NCBI GenBank assembly: GCA_944324255.1 | Contig: CALUVM010000013.1 | Coordinates: 1 to 58,111, forward strand | Length of the DNA: 58,111 nucleotides | Source: Candidatus Gastranaerophilales bacterium | GTDB lineage: Bacteria > Cyanobacteriota > Vampirovibrionia > Gastranaerophilales > Gastranaerophilaceae | Direction of reading: 5' to 3' | In this document: positions 7,865-16,268 of the stretch, piece by piece | Layout: the number at the start of each line of letters is the position of its first letter | Position numbering within the stretch: position 1 is the stretch's first letter | The notes under the pieces: generated by a model | Told to the model about the DNA's origin: nothing | Seen by the model: the letters and a program-made list of their open reading frames with translations, nothing else | The model's database searches: none | Program-made: the position numbers and the translations under genes

Positions 7865-9097
7865 ATGAACAGAATTACGGCAGCATTTCGTTCTCTAAAA
7901 TATCGAAATTTCAGACTTTTTTTCCCGGGGCTTGTTACGACTCAGGTTGGTATATGGATTCAAAACGTTGCAATAAGCTGGGTTGTTTATGAGATGACAA
8001 ATTCTCCTTTTGTAATGGGTTTGATTACTTTTTTTAATACACTGCCGCTCTTTCTTGTTACGCCGTTTGCAGGTGTGATTATTGATAAATTTAACAGACG
8101 TAAGCTTTTAATGATGATTCAAATCCTTTTTGCTCTGCAGGCTTTTTTCATAGCATTGTTTGCACTTAGCGGTCATCTTCGTATCTGGAATATTGTTCTG
8201 CTCGGAGTATTTTTGAATACAATAGCTGCTATTGATACACCTCTCAGACAATCAACATATATTCATCTTGTGGATGATAAGAGTGATTTAAGTAATGCTA
8301 TTTCATTAAATTCTACCTGCTTTAACGTTGCAAGACTTGTCGGACCTGCTATTGCCGGAATTCTGTTATCACTGGTAGGTGCCGGCGGTTGTTTTGCAAT
8401 AAATTTTATCTGTATTTTTCCTTCGGTAATTCTTGTATCAATGATGGATTTTGAGGATGTTAAGTCTGAAGAAGTAAAGAAAATAACAATTATTCAGGGG
8501 CTAAAAGAAGGTTGGGAATATGCTTTTAGTTCGGAACAAATTCTTACATTACTTTCAATTGTTGCTTTGTTTACATCTATTGCTTTAACCTATCCGATGC
8601 TTATGCCGATTTATACCAAAGATGTTTTACACAGCGGTACTCAGGTCTTAGGATATGTGATGAGTTCTGCCGGTATAGGAGCGCTTACAATTTCTATAAT
8701 GCTTGCAGCAAAAACGACTTTAAGGGGGTTAAAGTATATCTTATGCCTCGGAACATTTTTGCTGAGTCTGGCTTTTATTTGTCTGGGATTTACGAAAAAT
8801 ATTATACCGGCATGCGTTTTTATGTTTTGTATAGGTTTTGGTATGACATCCTCCATGACTCCGGAAAATATGCTTCTCCAGTCTATTGTGGATGATGATA
8901 AAAGGGGAAGAATAATGAGTATTCATACAATCTGCTTTTTGGGAGCTACTTCATTAAGCAATTTTATGGCAGGTTCTATTGCGCAGATTATTGGAATATC
9001 AAATGCAATGAAGCTATTTGGAGTGATTCTTTTTGCCGCCTCTTTATTTTATACAATAAAGCTTTATAGGATGCAGTTTAAATCCAAATTGTTTTAA
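7865..9097 (+). CDS. Major facilitator superfamily transporter (EntS/MFS_3 type)
   Basis: A 410-residue protein with about 12 hydrophobic segments. DKFNRRKLL in the loop after TM2 is the MFS motif A region (DxxxRRR), and TPLRQS with NAISLNSTCFNVARLVGPAIAG is typical of the MFS_3 branch that includes the enterobactin exporter EntS. Substrate cannot be deduced. It would sit in the inner membrane as a proton-coupled exporter. It follows the Cys-cluster gene closely, and its last 4 bases overlap the convergent beta-propeller gene. Confidence 0.88.
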   Translation: MNRITAAFRSLKYRNFRLFFPGLVTTQVGIWIQNVAISWVVYEMTNSPFVMGLITFFNTLPLFLVTPFAGVIIDKFNRRKLLMMIQILFALQAFFIALFALSGHLRIWNIVLLGVFLNTIAAIDTPLRQSTYIHLVDDKSDLSNAISLNSTCFNVARLVGPAIAGILLSLVGAGGCFAINFICIFPSVILVSMMDFEDVKSEEVKKITIIQGLKEGWEYAFSSEQILTLLSIVALFTSIALTYPMLMPIYTKDVLHSGTQVLGYVMSSAGIGALTISIMLAAKTTLRGLKYILCLGTFLLSLAFICLGFTKNIIPACVFMFCIGFGMTSSMTPENMLLQSIVDDDKRGRIMSIHTICFLGATSLSNFMAGSIAQIIGISNAMKLFGVILFAASLFYTIKLYRMQFKSKLF

Positions 9098-9960
9098 TTG
9101 TTTTCAATTTCTTTTACGGAGTAATTCTTTAAATCAAGAATAATAATTCTATGATTAAGCAAATCTGGAATATATAGTTTGTTTCCATTAAGTGCAATAT
9201 CACCAGGTCCCATGCCCGATTGCTGATAAATTATTTTTTCTTTACGGGTTTTTATATCAATGGATTTAACAGCTTGATGAGCCCAGTCGGAAACGTATAT
9301 TTTTTTACCGGTTACTGCAATTCCGTCGTACATTCCCGGAGTTTTTGTGAACTTTTCTACTACTGGATTATCTTTGTTTTTTATTATATAGATAATGTTT
9401 TCATCTTTTATATGTGTATAATCGGCAGGAATTGACGCAACATAAATGGTCTTTCCTTTATTGGCAATTCCGTTCGGAGAAGGTATGTCAATCCATTTTT
9501 CAGGTTTTAGGTCTTTGGATTTCAAGTTAATTTTATATATTCTGTTTGTATTTGTAACCGTTACATACAGTTCATCTTTTATGAGTAGAATGTCATTAAC
9601 GGCTTTGTCGTCTTTGTTAAACATAATTTTCTGCGGAGTGTCTTTGAGTTTTTTTAGATTATAGACCCAGAGCCTGTCCCCGTCGCAGACAAAAAGTTTT
9701 TTCTTATATACGGCTGTAGCCGTAGGTGTTTTTAAATTGCCGTCTGCTGAAATAAATGACCTGATTTTGTTGTTTTTGTAATATAGAATGTATCCGTTAT
9801 TTTCATCTTCGCTTTTAACCCTGTGGCTAACAGAGCCAAAATTAGATATTAATAATCCTCCTTTATAAGGCAAAACGCTTTCCGAAAACTTTATAACAGA
9901 TGATGCAAAGACCGGATAAACAAGTAATAGCACAGCTAAGGTAATAAAAAACCTCTTCAT
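9094..9960 (-). CDS. Exported beta-propeller (NHL/SMP-30-like) protein
   Basis: A 288-residue protein with a Sec signal peptide (MKRF + hydrophobic core to VYPVFA). Repeating units such as SPNGIANKGKTIYVA, MYDGIAVTGKKIYVS and GPGDIALNGNKLYIP are beta-propeller blades of the NHL or gluconolactonase type. It is probably periplasmic or envelope-located. Such folds bind ligands or partners, and no catalytic residue is assignable. It is transcribed alone and convergent with the MFS gene; AGGAG precedes the start. Confidence 0.75.
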   Translation of the reverse strand: MKRFFITLAVLLLVYPVFASSVIKFSESVLPYKGGLLISNFGSVSHRVKSEDENNGYILYYKNNKIRSFISADGNLKTPTATAVYKKKLFVCDGDRLWVYNLKKLKDTPQKIMFNKDDKAVNDILLIKDELYVTVTNTNRIYKINLKSKDLKPEKWIDIPSPNGIANKGKTIYVASIPADYTHIKDENIIYIIKNKDNPVVEKFTKTPGMYDGIAVTGKKIYVSDWAHQAVKSIDIKTRKEKIIYQQSGMGPGDIALNGNKLYIPDLLNHRIIILDLKNYSVKEIENN

Positions 9961-10058
9961 ATCTCCTCCTGATAGTATTTTATAAGTTTTTAATTAAATA
10001 TGCAAAAACTTAACATTGACAGCAGGCAAAAAAAGTTTTCAGGAGTTTTTGTTGATAT

Positions 10059-10817
10059 ATGAAAATTCTTCCTCCAAAATTATATACTCCGCCGTCAATT
10101 CTCCAAAAGGTAGAATTAAAGACCATTTCACATAACGACGGCAGAAGAATATTTAAACCTTACGGTATAGATAATCAATTATTCGGCAGGCTTGATATTT
10201 CGTTTGAGCAGTGTGTTGACGATTTAAATAACTGGATAATAAAGATAAAGAATTCATTAGGGAAGCTAATGGGTTTTGAGATTGTCAAAATGGCTCCGCA
10301 GGAGGATGTAATTAAGGGTTTGACAATGGAGGTTTCACCGGAATACAGACATAAGGGTTTCAGGTTTGGAGAGCTTTTAAGGCTGTTTAGTATAATTGAG
10401 ATGAATGAGAACAAAAATTCATGTCTGAATTTATATTCCCGTCCGGGGGCGATATATTTCCATTCAAAATACAAATTTGAACCGAATAACTTTTATCTGC
10501 CGGAAAGAGATATGATGCTGATGACAATTTCTAAGGATGAAGGATTCCCGGAATTGGCAGAGAGGGCAAAAGACCTGCAGGAAAGAATTATGACACAATA
10601 TTCGGATACGGATGCGCAGCAAATTTTTTGTCAGGAGGCAAACCTTCTTGCAAAAGAGTATATATCTAAAGCACTTGCGCAGGATAGAGAACTGGCATAT
10701 CTGGAACACCCGTTTGAGCAGGGTTTTAGCATGACATTGACCCGGGAAAATCTACTTAAGAACAAAGATTTCTTTAATCAATGTTTTAAAAAGTATGGTA
10801 TTGATTATAAGGTATAG
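10059..10817 (+). CDS. GNAT-like acetyltransferase, substrate unknown
   Basis: A 252-residue protein. GLTMEVSPEYRHKGFRFGE at about residues 87-105 resembles GNAT motif A (strand, then R/Q-x-x-G-x-G/A binding acetyl-CoA pyrophosphate). SRPGAIYFHSKYKFE resembles the GNAT motif B region. The C-terminal 100 residues are extra helical sequence. The acceptor is unknown. A CAGGAG site lies rather far (about 14 nt) before the ATG. It is monocistronic, before the glycosyltransferase cluster. Confidence 0.65.
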   Translation: MKILPPKLYTPPSILQKVELKTISHNDGRRIFKPYGIDNQLFGRLDISFEQCVDDLNNWIIKIKNSLGKLMGFEIVKMAPQEDVIKGLTMEVSPEYRHKGFRFGELLRLFSIIEMNENKNSCLNLYSRPGAIYFHSKYKFEPNNFYLPERDMMLMTISKDEGFPELAERAKDLQERIMTQYSDTDAQQIFCQEANLLAKEYISKALAQDRELAYLEHPFEQGFSMTLTRENLLKNKDFFNQCFKKYGIDYKV

Positions 10818-10924
10818 AAATTATTAATTTGTAGTATAATTATTAAATCAAGCTTTTAAAATATTAAGACTAAAAATAGTCTAATTTAATTAAGTGTATT
10901 TTAATTAAGGACTTTATTAGCATA

Positions 10925-11746
10925 ATGAAATTATCTGTAGTACTACCGGTATACAATACCAAAGAATGTTATTTAAGAGAAGCTATAGAAAGTATACTTA
11001 ATCAAACTTTTACTGATTTTGAATTTATTATTATAAATGATGGGTCAACAGATAATTCTGTTGAAAAAGTTATTTTATCCTATACAGATAATCGTATAAG
11101 ATATATAAAACAAGAAAATCAAGGTATAGCCAGAAGTTTAAACAATGGATTTGCTTTAGCTCAAGGAGAATATATAGCTCGAATGGATGCAGATGACATA
11201 TCCTTACCAGAGAGGTTTGCAAAACAAATTGCATTTCTGGATGCTCATCAAGATATATCATTATGCGGTACTGCGATAACAAAATTCCGCAAGGATAAAA
11301 CCCGGGTCATCATATATCCTTCCGAACCTAGAATATTGGATTGTTTACAAATGACCTGCGTAGCTCATCCAACTGTAATGTTGAGAATAACTGATTTTAG
11401 GAAATATAATCTTGAATATAATCCTGATTATAAATGTGAGGATTATGAACTCTGGTCAAGAGCTCTCAGATATCTTAAATTTTATAATATATCTGAGCCA
11501 TTGCTGCGCTATCGTATACACGAAAACAATTTGAGCGTACAAACAAATATCATGACTGAATCTGAAATCCGTGTCCGTGAAAATATAATAAATTTTCTAA
11601 CTGAAAATGAAAATTTAAGAAATAAGTTAAGGAAAAAATATATAGAGCGGCGGAATATTTGGCGTACGGTATTTTCTATATATAATGTACCTGGAAAGAA
11701 AATGCTTAAAATTTTAGGTATTAGTATAACTTTACGAAGATTTTAA
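10925..11746 (+). CDS. Family 2 glycosyltransferase
   Basis: A 273-residue GT-A enzyme. LSVVLPVYNTKE at the N-terminus and NDGSTDNS (38-45) bind the nucleotide sugar, and RMDADD (86-91) supplies the metal-binding DXD. It transfers a sugar from an NDP donor in LPS O-antigen or exopolysaccharide assembly at the inner face of the membrane. It is the first of three genes (gaps of 18 and 1 bp) forming a glycosyltransferase operon that is visibly more AT-rich than its flanks. Donor and acceptor are unknown. Confidence 0.9.
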   Translation: MKLSVVLPVYNTKECYLREAIESILNQTFTDFEFIIINDGSTDNSVEKVILSYTDNRIRYIKQENQGIARSLNNGFALAQGEYIARMDADDISLPERFAKQIAFLDAHQDISLCGTAITKFRKDKTRVIIYPSEPRILDCLQMTCVAHPTVMLRITDFRKYNLEYNPDYKCEDYELWSRALRYLKFYNISEPLLRYRIHENNLSVQTNIMTESEIRVRENIINFLTENENLRNKLRKKYIERRNIWRTVFSIYNVPGKKMLKILGISITLRRF

Positions 11747-11764
11747 AAATATAGGAGTAGTTTA

Positions 11765-13666
11765 ATGAATATTATTTTTGCAATAAATAGGAATTATATT
11801 TCACAGCTTTTATGTACTATTGTTTCTATATTGGAGAATAATGGCGGTAATATAGATTTTTATATTTTACATTCAGATTTATCGGAAGATGATGAAACCT
11901 CTTTTTATGTGTTAAATAAAAAATATTCTAATTTTAAATTACATTTTATTTCTGTTGATAATGCAAATATCAAAGCACTGCCTGTTACAATAGATTATAT
12001 AAGTCAGGTAACTTATTATAGATATATTGCAGCGGATCTCATTCCTGCAGAGAAAGCTCTTTACTTAGATGCTGATATTGTAGTGAACGGTTCTTTAGAG
12101 AATTTGTATAAAACTGATATTGAAAATTATTGTTGTGCCGGGGTACGAGATTTATACATAGAAAAAATCGGATACAAGGATAAAATAGAATTTTCAGGTA
12201 CAGATTTATATGTTAATGCTGGAGTTTTATTATTAAACTTAAAAAAATTAAGAGAAATTAAGGCTTCCGAGTCGTTGATAAAAAATACACAGGAGTTTGG
12301 ACGTGCAATTGAATATCAAGACCAGGATATCATTAATATAACATTTAAAAATAAGATTAAAGAAATAGATAGTATTTATAATTTTGCAGCAGAGAATATT
12401 GCAGCAGAACCGGAGAAGATTTCAAAAGCTGTAATAATACATTATACAGGAGTCCGTAAACCTTGGCTGCAAAAATGTAAAAATAAACTGGCTAAAATAT
12501 GGAATAAATATAATAAAATTCTAAAAAAGATTAGTAATAAAAAGATAAAAATCGGTTTAATTATTGATGAGTTTTTTGGCGGAGCTGGAACTGCATACGG
12601 CGGGTATGGGTTTCTTGCAAGGAATTACATTTGTAAATATATACCGGATAAAAATATACAGATTGATGTTCTTTTAGGGCGTGGAAGAAAATTGTTTGCG
12701 CAGAAATACAAAGTTGACAATGTCAACTTATACAGATTGCCCAAATACAAAATCCTTTCCAGACTCTGGTTAAAAAAACAGAACTATGATAAATATCTTT
12801 CAATTGAATTAGTTGATGATTATGTGCTGCGGATGGAACCGGATAAAAAGAAAAAACTTATTTTGTGGATTCAAGACCCAAGACCTTGGGGAGATTGGAG
12901 GGAAATTGAAACTGTAAATTTATTCAGGGAATATTGTTACTATAATCAAAGAATATATGATTGTGTAAATAAATTGTATAATAAAGATGGTGTTAAGTTC
13001 CTTTCCCAAGGTTATTTCCTTAATGATAAAGCAAAAGACTTGTATCGTTTACACAACAATGTCGATATTCAATATTTACCAAACCCGGTAGATATCGATT
13101 TTAGCTTTGATGTGCAATCTTATGCGAAAAATAATTCAATTATATATTTAGGGAGAATTGAATCTGTAAAAAGAGGGTGGCTATTCTGTGAAATAGCAAA
13201 GAGGATGCCAGAATATACATTTTATGTTTTAGGACAAAGTTTTAGAGAAAAAGAAAAAAACGATGCAATTATGTCTAAATACAAAAATATTCCCAATCTT
13301 ATTTTTGCCGGACATGTTGATGGTGAAGAAAAAAACAATTATATAAAAAATGCGAAAATCCTTGTAAATACATCCATACATGAAGCATTGCCAATTTCTT
13401 TTCTTGAAGCATTAGCGTTTGGGACTTTACTCGTAAGTAACAGAAACCCTGAAAACTTAACTTCAAAATTCGGAATTTGGGTAGGCGATGTTCTAGGGGA
13501 TGGTTTTGAACATATAGATAAATATGTTAATGCAATAAAAGAGCTAATGGAAAATGAGAATAAACGCAAACAACTTTCAATAGAAGCACGCAAATATGTT
13601 GAAGAAATCCATAATGTTACCAATTTTAAGAGAAATTTATATGAGGTTTTAGTAAAGGAGAAGTAG
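11765..13666 (+). CDS. Bifunctional glycosyltransferase: GT8 domain fused to GT4 domain
   Basis: A 633-residue fusion. Residues 1-250 are a GT8 domain (RfaJ/WaaJ type): FAINRNY start, then YLDADIVV at 100-107 with the DXD, and YQDQDIIN and HYTGVRKPW near its end. After a lysine-rich linker (about 250-262) a GT4 domain begins (IGLIIDEFFGGAGTAYGG). Its Rossmann half carries YLGRIESVKRG and the donor site HEALPISFLEALAFG. Single-domain versions are common, so the fusion may couple two successive sugar additions. It is co-transcribed with GT2 genes on both sides, and GGAG near its 3' end serves the next gene. Confidence 0.9.
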   Translation: MNIIFAINRNYISQLLCTIVSILENNGGNIDFYILHSDLSEDDETSFYVLNKKYSNFKLHFISVDNANIKALPVTIDYISQVTYYRYIAADLIPAEKALYLDADIVVNGSLENLYKTDIENYCCAGVRDLYIEKIGYKDKIEFSGTDLYVNAGVLLLNLKKLREIKASESLIKNTQEFGRAIEYQDQDIINITFKNKIKEIDSIYNFAAENIAAEPEKISKAVIIHYTGVRKPWLQKCKNKLAKIWNKYNKILKKISNKKIKIGLIIDEFFGGAGTAYGGYGFLARNYICKYIPDKNIQIDVLLGRGRKLFAQKYKVDNVNLYRLPKYKILSRLWLKKQNYDKYLSIELVDDYVLRMEPDKKKKLILWIQDPRPWGDWREIETVNLFREYCYYNQRIYDCVNKLYNKDGVKFLSQGYFLNDKAKDLYRLHNNVDIQYLPNPVDIDFSFDVQSYAKNNSIIYLGRIESVKRGWLFCEIAKRMPEYTFYVLGQSFREKEKNDAIMSKYKNIPNLIFAGHVDGEEKNNYIKNAKILVNTSIHEALPISFLEALAFGTLLVSNRNPENLTSKFGIWVGDVLGDGFEHIDKYVNAIKELMENENKRKQLSIEARKYVEEIHNVTNFKRNLYEVLVKEK

Positions 13667-13667
13667 A

Positions 13668-14561
13668 ATGGCTTTAATCTCTATCGTTTTACCAACATAC
13701 AATGGTGAAAAATATATAAGACAATCTATTGAAAGTATTATAAATCAAAGTTTCACGGATTGGGAACTAATAATCGTAAATGATTGTTCTACTGATTCTA
13801 CTCCTAAAATAATAAAAGAATATGCTAATTCTGATGCAAGGATTAAGATTATTGATAATAAAACAAATAAAAAATTACCCGCTTCTTTAAATATCGGATT
13901 TGATATTGCTACCGGTGATTATTTAACCTGGACATCTGATGACAATCAATATAAACCCAATGCTTTAAAAACGATGTATGATTACTTGAAATCTAATCCT
14001 GATGTTGATTTTGTGTCTTGTGATATGGATTGGGTTGATGAAAATCAAGTTAAATTAGGTGTCCACTCTGATTGGGGTATTAGAACGACACCATTGACTT
14101 TAGCCTGGCTTTGTAATGTGGGTGCTTGCTTTATGTACAAAAAAGAGGTTATTGAAATTATAGGGAAATATGACGAATCAACATTTTGTGCAGAGGACTA
14201 TGATTATTGGTGTAAAATGGCATTAAATTGTAAAATGGCATATCTCCCTTCTAATGAATATATTTATCTTTCTAACAAAAATAATCTTTCTCACACTCAT
14301 AGAAATCAAGTAGATGAAATGGGGAATAAAGTAAGAGTTAAGTATGCTGATAAGATTATAAAAAGATATTCTAAATCTTATCTTGAAACAATAATTACAT
14401 ATGGACGTCTAAAAGATAAATTCAATACATATCCGCTAAAGTTGAAATATAAAGTAGCAGTATTTCTAATCTATAGAACAAGTAAAATGTTAATAGGTTT
14501 AATTCCTATAAAAACATATAGAAAGAATCTGCGCAATAAATTGTGTGGGTGCTGCGGTTAA
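13668..14561 (+). CDS. Family 2 glycosyltransferase
   Basis: A 297-residue GT-A enzyme. ISIVLPTYNGEK, NDCSTDST (39-46) and TSDDN (89-93) replace the usual DGS and DXD motifs with conservative variants. AEDYDYWCKMA (about residues 170-180) fits the acceptor-side ED motif. The N-terminus is close to that of the first GT2 gene of this operon. The ATG lies one base after the stop of the GT8-GT4 gene, with its Shine-Dalgarno inside that gene, so translation is probably coupled. The C-terminal ends in cysteines (LCGCCG). Confidence 0.9.
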   Translation: MALISIVLPTYNGEKYIRQSIESIINQSFTDWELIIVNDCSTDSTPKIIKEYANSDARIKIIDNKTNKKLPASLNIGFDIATGDYLTWTSDDNQYKPNALKTMYDYLKSNPDVDFVSCDMDWVDENQVKLGVHSDWGIRTTPLTLAWLCNVGACFMYKKEVIEIIGKYDESTFCAEDYDYWCKMALNCKMAYLPSNEYIYLSNKNNLSHTHRNQVDEMGNKVRVKYADKIIKRYSKSYLETIITYGRLKDKFNTYPLKLKYKVAVFLIYRTSKMLIGLIPIKTYRKNLRNKLCGCCG

Positions 14562-14604
14562 CTTAATTAAACTTTTTTCTTCTTGTATATTTTTTAGAAA
14601 AGAA

Positions 14605-14818
14605 AATGTCTGTGACGGTAAGGACTGTGCCGAAGATAAGGTGACTAAATGTCACATTACCTGAGCGGGGCGAATCCGGTCAAAGAGCAATGCACTGTTT
14701 TGAAAATTCTGATTAAAGAGTCAGACCTGGCGCAAAACTTGAATTAGGGAGTTGAATAACTGTCTGACGACAAAAATTTGAAAGTCTTTTTGGATACTTT
14801 TTCTACAGAAAAAATATC
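14605..14818. other. Non-coding, structured intergenic stretch; possible ncRNA
   Basis: I see no reading frame of note between the glycosyltransferase operon and the tRNAs. The stretch contains the palindrome GTGACTAAATGTCAC shared with the tRNA-Pro repeats, an arm pair GTCAGAC...GTCTGAC enclosing about 45 nt, and a terminator-like hairpin GGATACTTTTTCT/AGAAAAAATATCC at its right end. It could encode a small RNA or be a decayed element. No known family (tmRNA, RNase P, SRP, 6S) is recognised. Confidence 0.35.
14622..14671 (+). repeat. Diverged copy of the palindromic insert found in the pseudo-tRNAs
   Basis: On the plus strand this reads GACTGTGCCGA, a short gap, GTGACTAAATGTCAC, then GAG-rich sequence. 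The minus strand of the inserts near 6.92 and 7.04 kb reads GACTCTGCCGA, GTGACTAAATGTCAC and GAGGAGAGG in the same order. The palindrome is identical and the flanks are similar. Confidence 0.5.
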
Positions 14819-14890
14819 CGGCGGTAAGGGGAATTGAACCCCTGTTTGGAGAATGAGAATCTCCCGTCCTAACCACTAGACGATACCGCT
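14819..14890 (-). tRNA. tRNA-Glu (anticodon CTC)
   Basis: Minus strand begins AGCGGTATCGTCTAGTGG, the TCGTCTAG D-arm typical of tRNA-Glu. The anticodon stem GGAGA/TCTCC encloses TTCTCAT, and the T-loop is TTCAATT. The first acceptor pair would be an A-C mismatch unless the end is placed one base differently. CCA is not encoded. Confidence 0.85.
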
Positions 14891-14920
14891 ATATTTTAAT
14901 AAAAAACAATAAAAAATGGC

Positions 14921-14992
14921 TGGGACGGAAGGATTCGAACCTCCGGAATGGCGGGACCAAAACCCGCTGCCTTACCACTTGGCGACGTCCCA
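14921..14992 (-). tRNA. tRNA-Gln (anticodon TTG)
   Basis: A complete cloverleaf on the minus strand. Acceptor TGGGACG/CGTCCCA includes the weak U1-A72 pair typical of tRNA-Gln. The anticodon stem GCGGG/CCCGC encloses TTTTGGT, and the T-loop is TTCGAAT. It lies 30 bases upstream of tRNA-Glu and is probably co-transcribed. Confidence 0.95.
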
Positions 14993-15095
14993 TCAGCCAC
15001 CATACTATAATAAAATATCAAGCTAAAATGTCAAGACTTTGGGGAAATGGAGAATAGAAGTGATTGATTGAGTGAATAGGGGAATAATTTCCAAA

Positions 15096-15125
15096 ATAAA
15101 AAGGCTAATCATAATATGACTAGCC
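15096..15125 (-). terminator. Rho-independent terminator of the glycine-rich gene
   Basis: On the minus strand GGCTAGTCAT - ATT - ATGATTAGCC is followed by TTTTTATTTT. The stem has one G-T pair. Confidence 0.8.
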
Positions 15126-15189
15126 CGAAATATTTACACTACACACAACTTCTACACCATATATTATCAGAGTCGTTATGTCGCTTTAT

Positions 15190-16098
15190 TTATGCGTTGC
15201 TTGGTTTTGCTATCTGCCAGATTGCATCACCTATAATACCAACAATCAATCCTGCCATTGCAGCTTTTCCAGCCCATTTTGTTTTAATTGGCACCTTGCC
15301 TCCTTGACCTGCAATACCTGCAGCAGCTTTAACAAGACCATTAGCTGCAAGCATTGCACCTCCGGCACCTACTGCGCCGTAAGCTCCGTACTTAATTGCG
15401 TGAGCTGCACCGCCGCCTATTGCACCCAGAGTTTTAGCTGTATCCTGACTGCCCTTTTGGTCGATTCTCAGTCCGAAGCAGTGGTTAAGAGTTTGATCCA
15501 CATATTTTTCTGAAGAACCCGGCTTGAATTGCTGCTTAAATCCGGTTGCCATTGCATTATCGCCGTATTTTTTAATATCGTTTCTCAAATCACTTGAGCA
15601 AACTTTGTTATAAACAGCTTCAATCAATTCTGATGCTGATGTTTTAGGATTGTTGAACCCGTTTCTTTCATTAAGTTCTGCACTGTAAGTTTGATAGATT
15701 GCATTTTTTAATTTATCAAATTCCTGACAGATACCGTCTTGATCACCTTCAACAACTTTATCTCGCAAGTTTTGGATTCCCTGCATAACATCAGAGTTAG
15801 TTAAAACTTTTCTGATAAGAGCAGAGTCGGTTTCTCTGTTTGCTCTAACATCGTTATACAACATCATTGAATGCATATCACCGGAATGAAGCATCTGCGA
15901 AGCTTCAATGTTTTGCTGCATTTCTGCCATGATTTGCGGATAATACATTCCCATCATACCGTATCCGTATGGTGAATACATTCCATTCATACCATACATC
16001 ATAGGATCATATGAAGTATATGTCCCCGGTGCGCTTAATCCTAAGTACCCGAGTCCGCCCATTGAACCTAAACCTATTCCTGCTATTGGCAATGTCAT
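15190..16098 (-). CDS. Unknown protein: Met/Tyr/Gly-rich N-terminus, helical middle, hydrophobic C-terminus
   Basis: A 302-residue protein. Residues 1-55 are rich in Gly, Met, Tyr and Pro (GMNGMYSPYGYGMMGMYYP) with no cleavable signal. Residues about 56-205 are helical with three cysteines (GICQEF, KVCSSD, HCFGL). Residues about 215-302 are Gly/Ala-rich with two membrane-length segments (AVGAGGAMLAANGLVKAAAG and AGLIVGIIGDAIW). No domain is recognised. It has its own promoter element, an AGGAGG ribosome site and a terminator. Absence of a signal peptide with a hydrophobic C-terminus resembles specialised-secretion substrates or membrane-active proteins, but this is speculative. Confidence 0.75.
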   Translation of the reverse strand: MTLPIAGIGLGSMGGLGYLGLSAPGTYTSYDPMMYGMNGMYSPYGYGMMGMYYPQIMAEMQQNIEASQMLHSGDMHSMMLYNDVRANRETDSALIRKVLTNSDVMQGIQNLRDKVVEGDQDGICQEFDKLKNAIYQTYSAELNERNGFNNPKTSASELIEAVYNKVCSSDLRNDIKKYGDNAMATGFKQQFKPGSSEKYVDQTLNHCFGLRIDQKGSQDTAKTLGAIGGGAAHAIKYGAYGAVGAGGAMLAANGLVKAAAGIAGQGGKVPIKTKWAGKAAMAGLIVGIIGDAIWQIAKPSNA

Positions 16099-16135
16099 AA
16101 TGACCTCCTACCAAAATTTAACTAACCTTTTTTAC

Positions 16136-16175
16136 CTTACATATAGATAAAGTATTTCTATCTTTATAAATTGCC
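16136..16175 (-). promoter_or_regulatory. Shared bipartite element (GGCAATT-N15-ACTTTATCTATATGTAAG)
   Basis: On the minus strand GGCAATT lies exactly 15 nt before ACTTTATCTATATGTAAGG, 37 bases upstream of the glycine-rich gene's ATG. It combines both shared elements and is one of the two clearest copies in the window; the other is near 45.3 kb. Confidence 0.65.
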
Positions 16176-16268
16176 TGTTTTTTAGGTTTTTCTTAATAAA
16201 AGTTTACAATTGTAACATAAGTCTTTTTGCCTGTTTTGTTGTATCATATAGTATAAAAGGGGAGTGCT

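Noticed and set aside
10925-14561. Horizontally acquired island
   Set aside because: The glycosyltransferase genes are more AT-rich than neighbours, but no integrase, IS or boundary repeats are visible; AT-richness is common for surface glycan genes.
14605-14818. 6S RNA, tmRNA or RNase P RNA
   Set aside because: None of the conserved cores of these RNAs could be seen; left as unnamed structured stretch.
15178-15513. Cys-rich 111-codon plus-strand frame
   Set aside because: Antisense to the Gly/Ala-rich end of the unknown protein at 15190-16098; no ribosome site.
16136-16175. Sigma-54 promoter based on GGCAATT
   Set aside because: The GC at the -12 position and the TTGCA block are absent in all copies.
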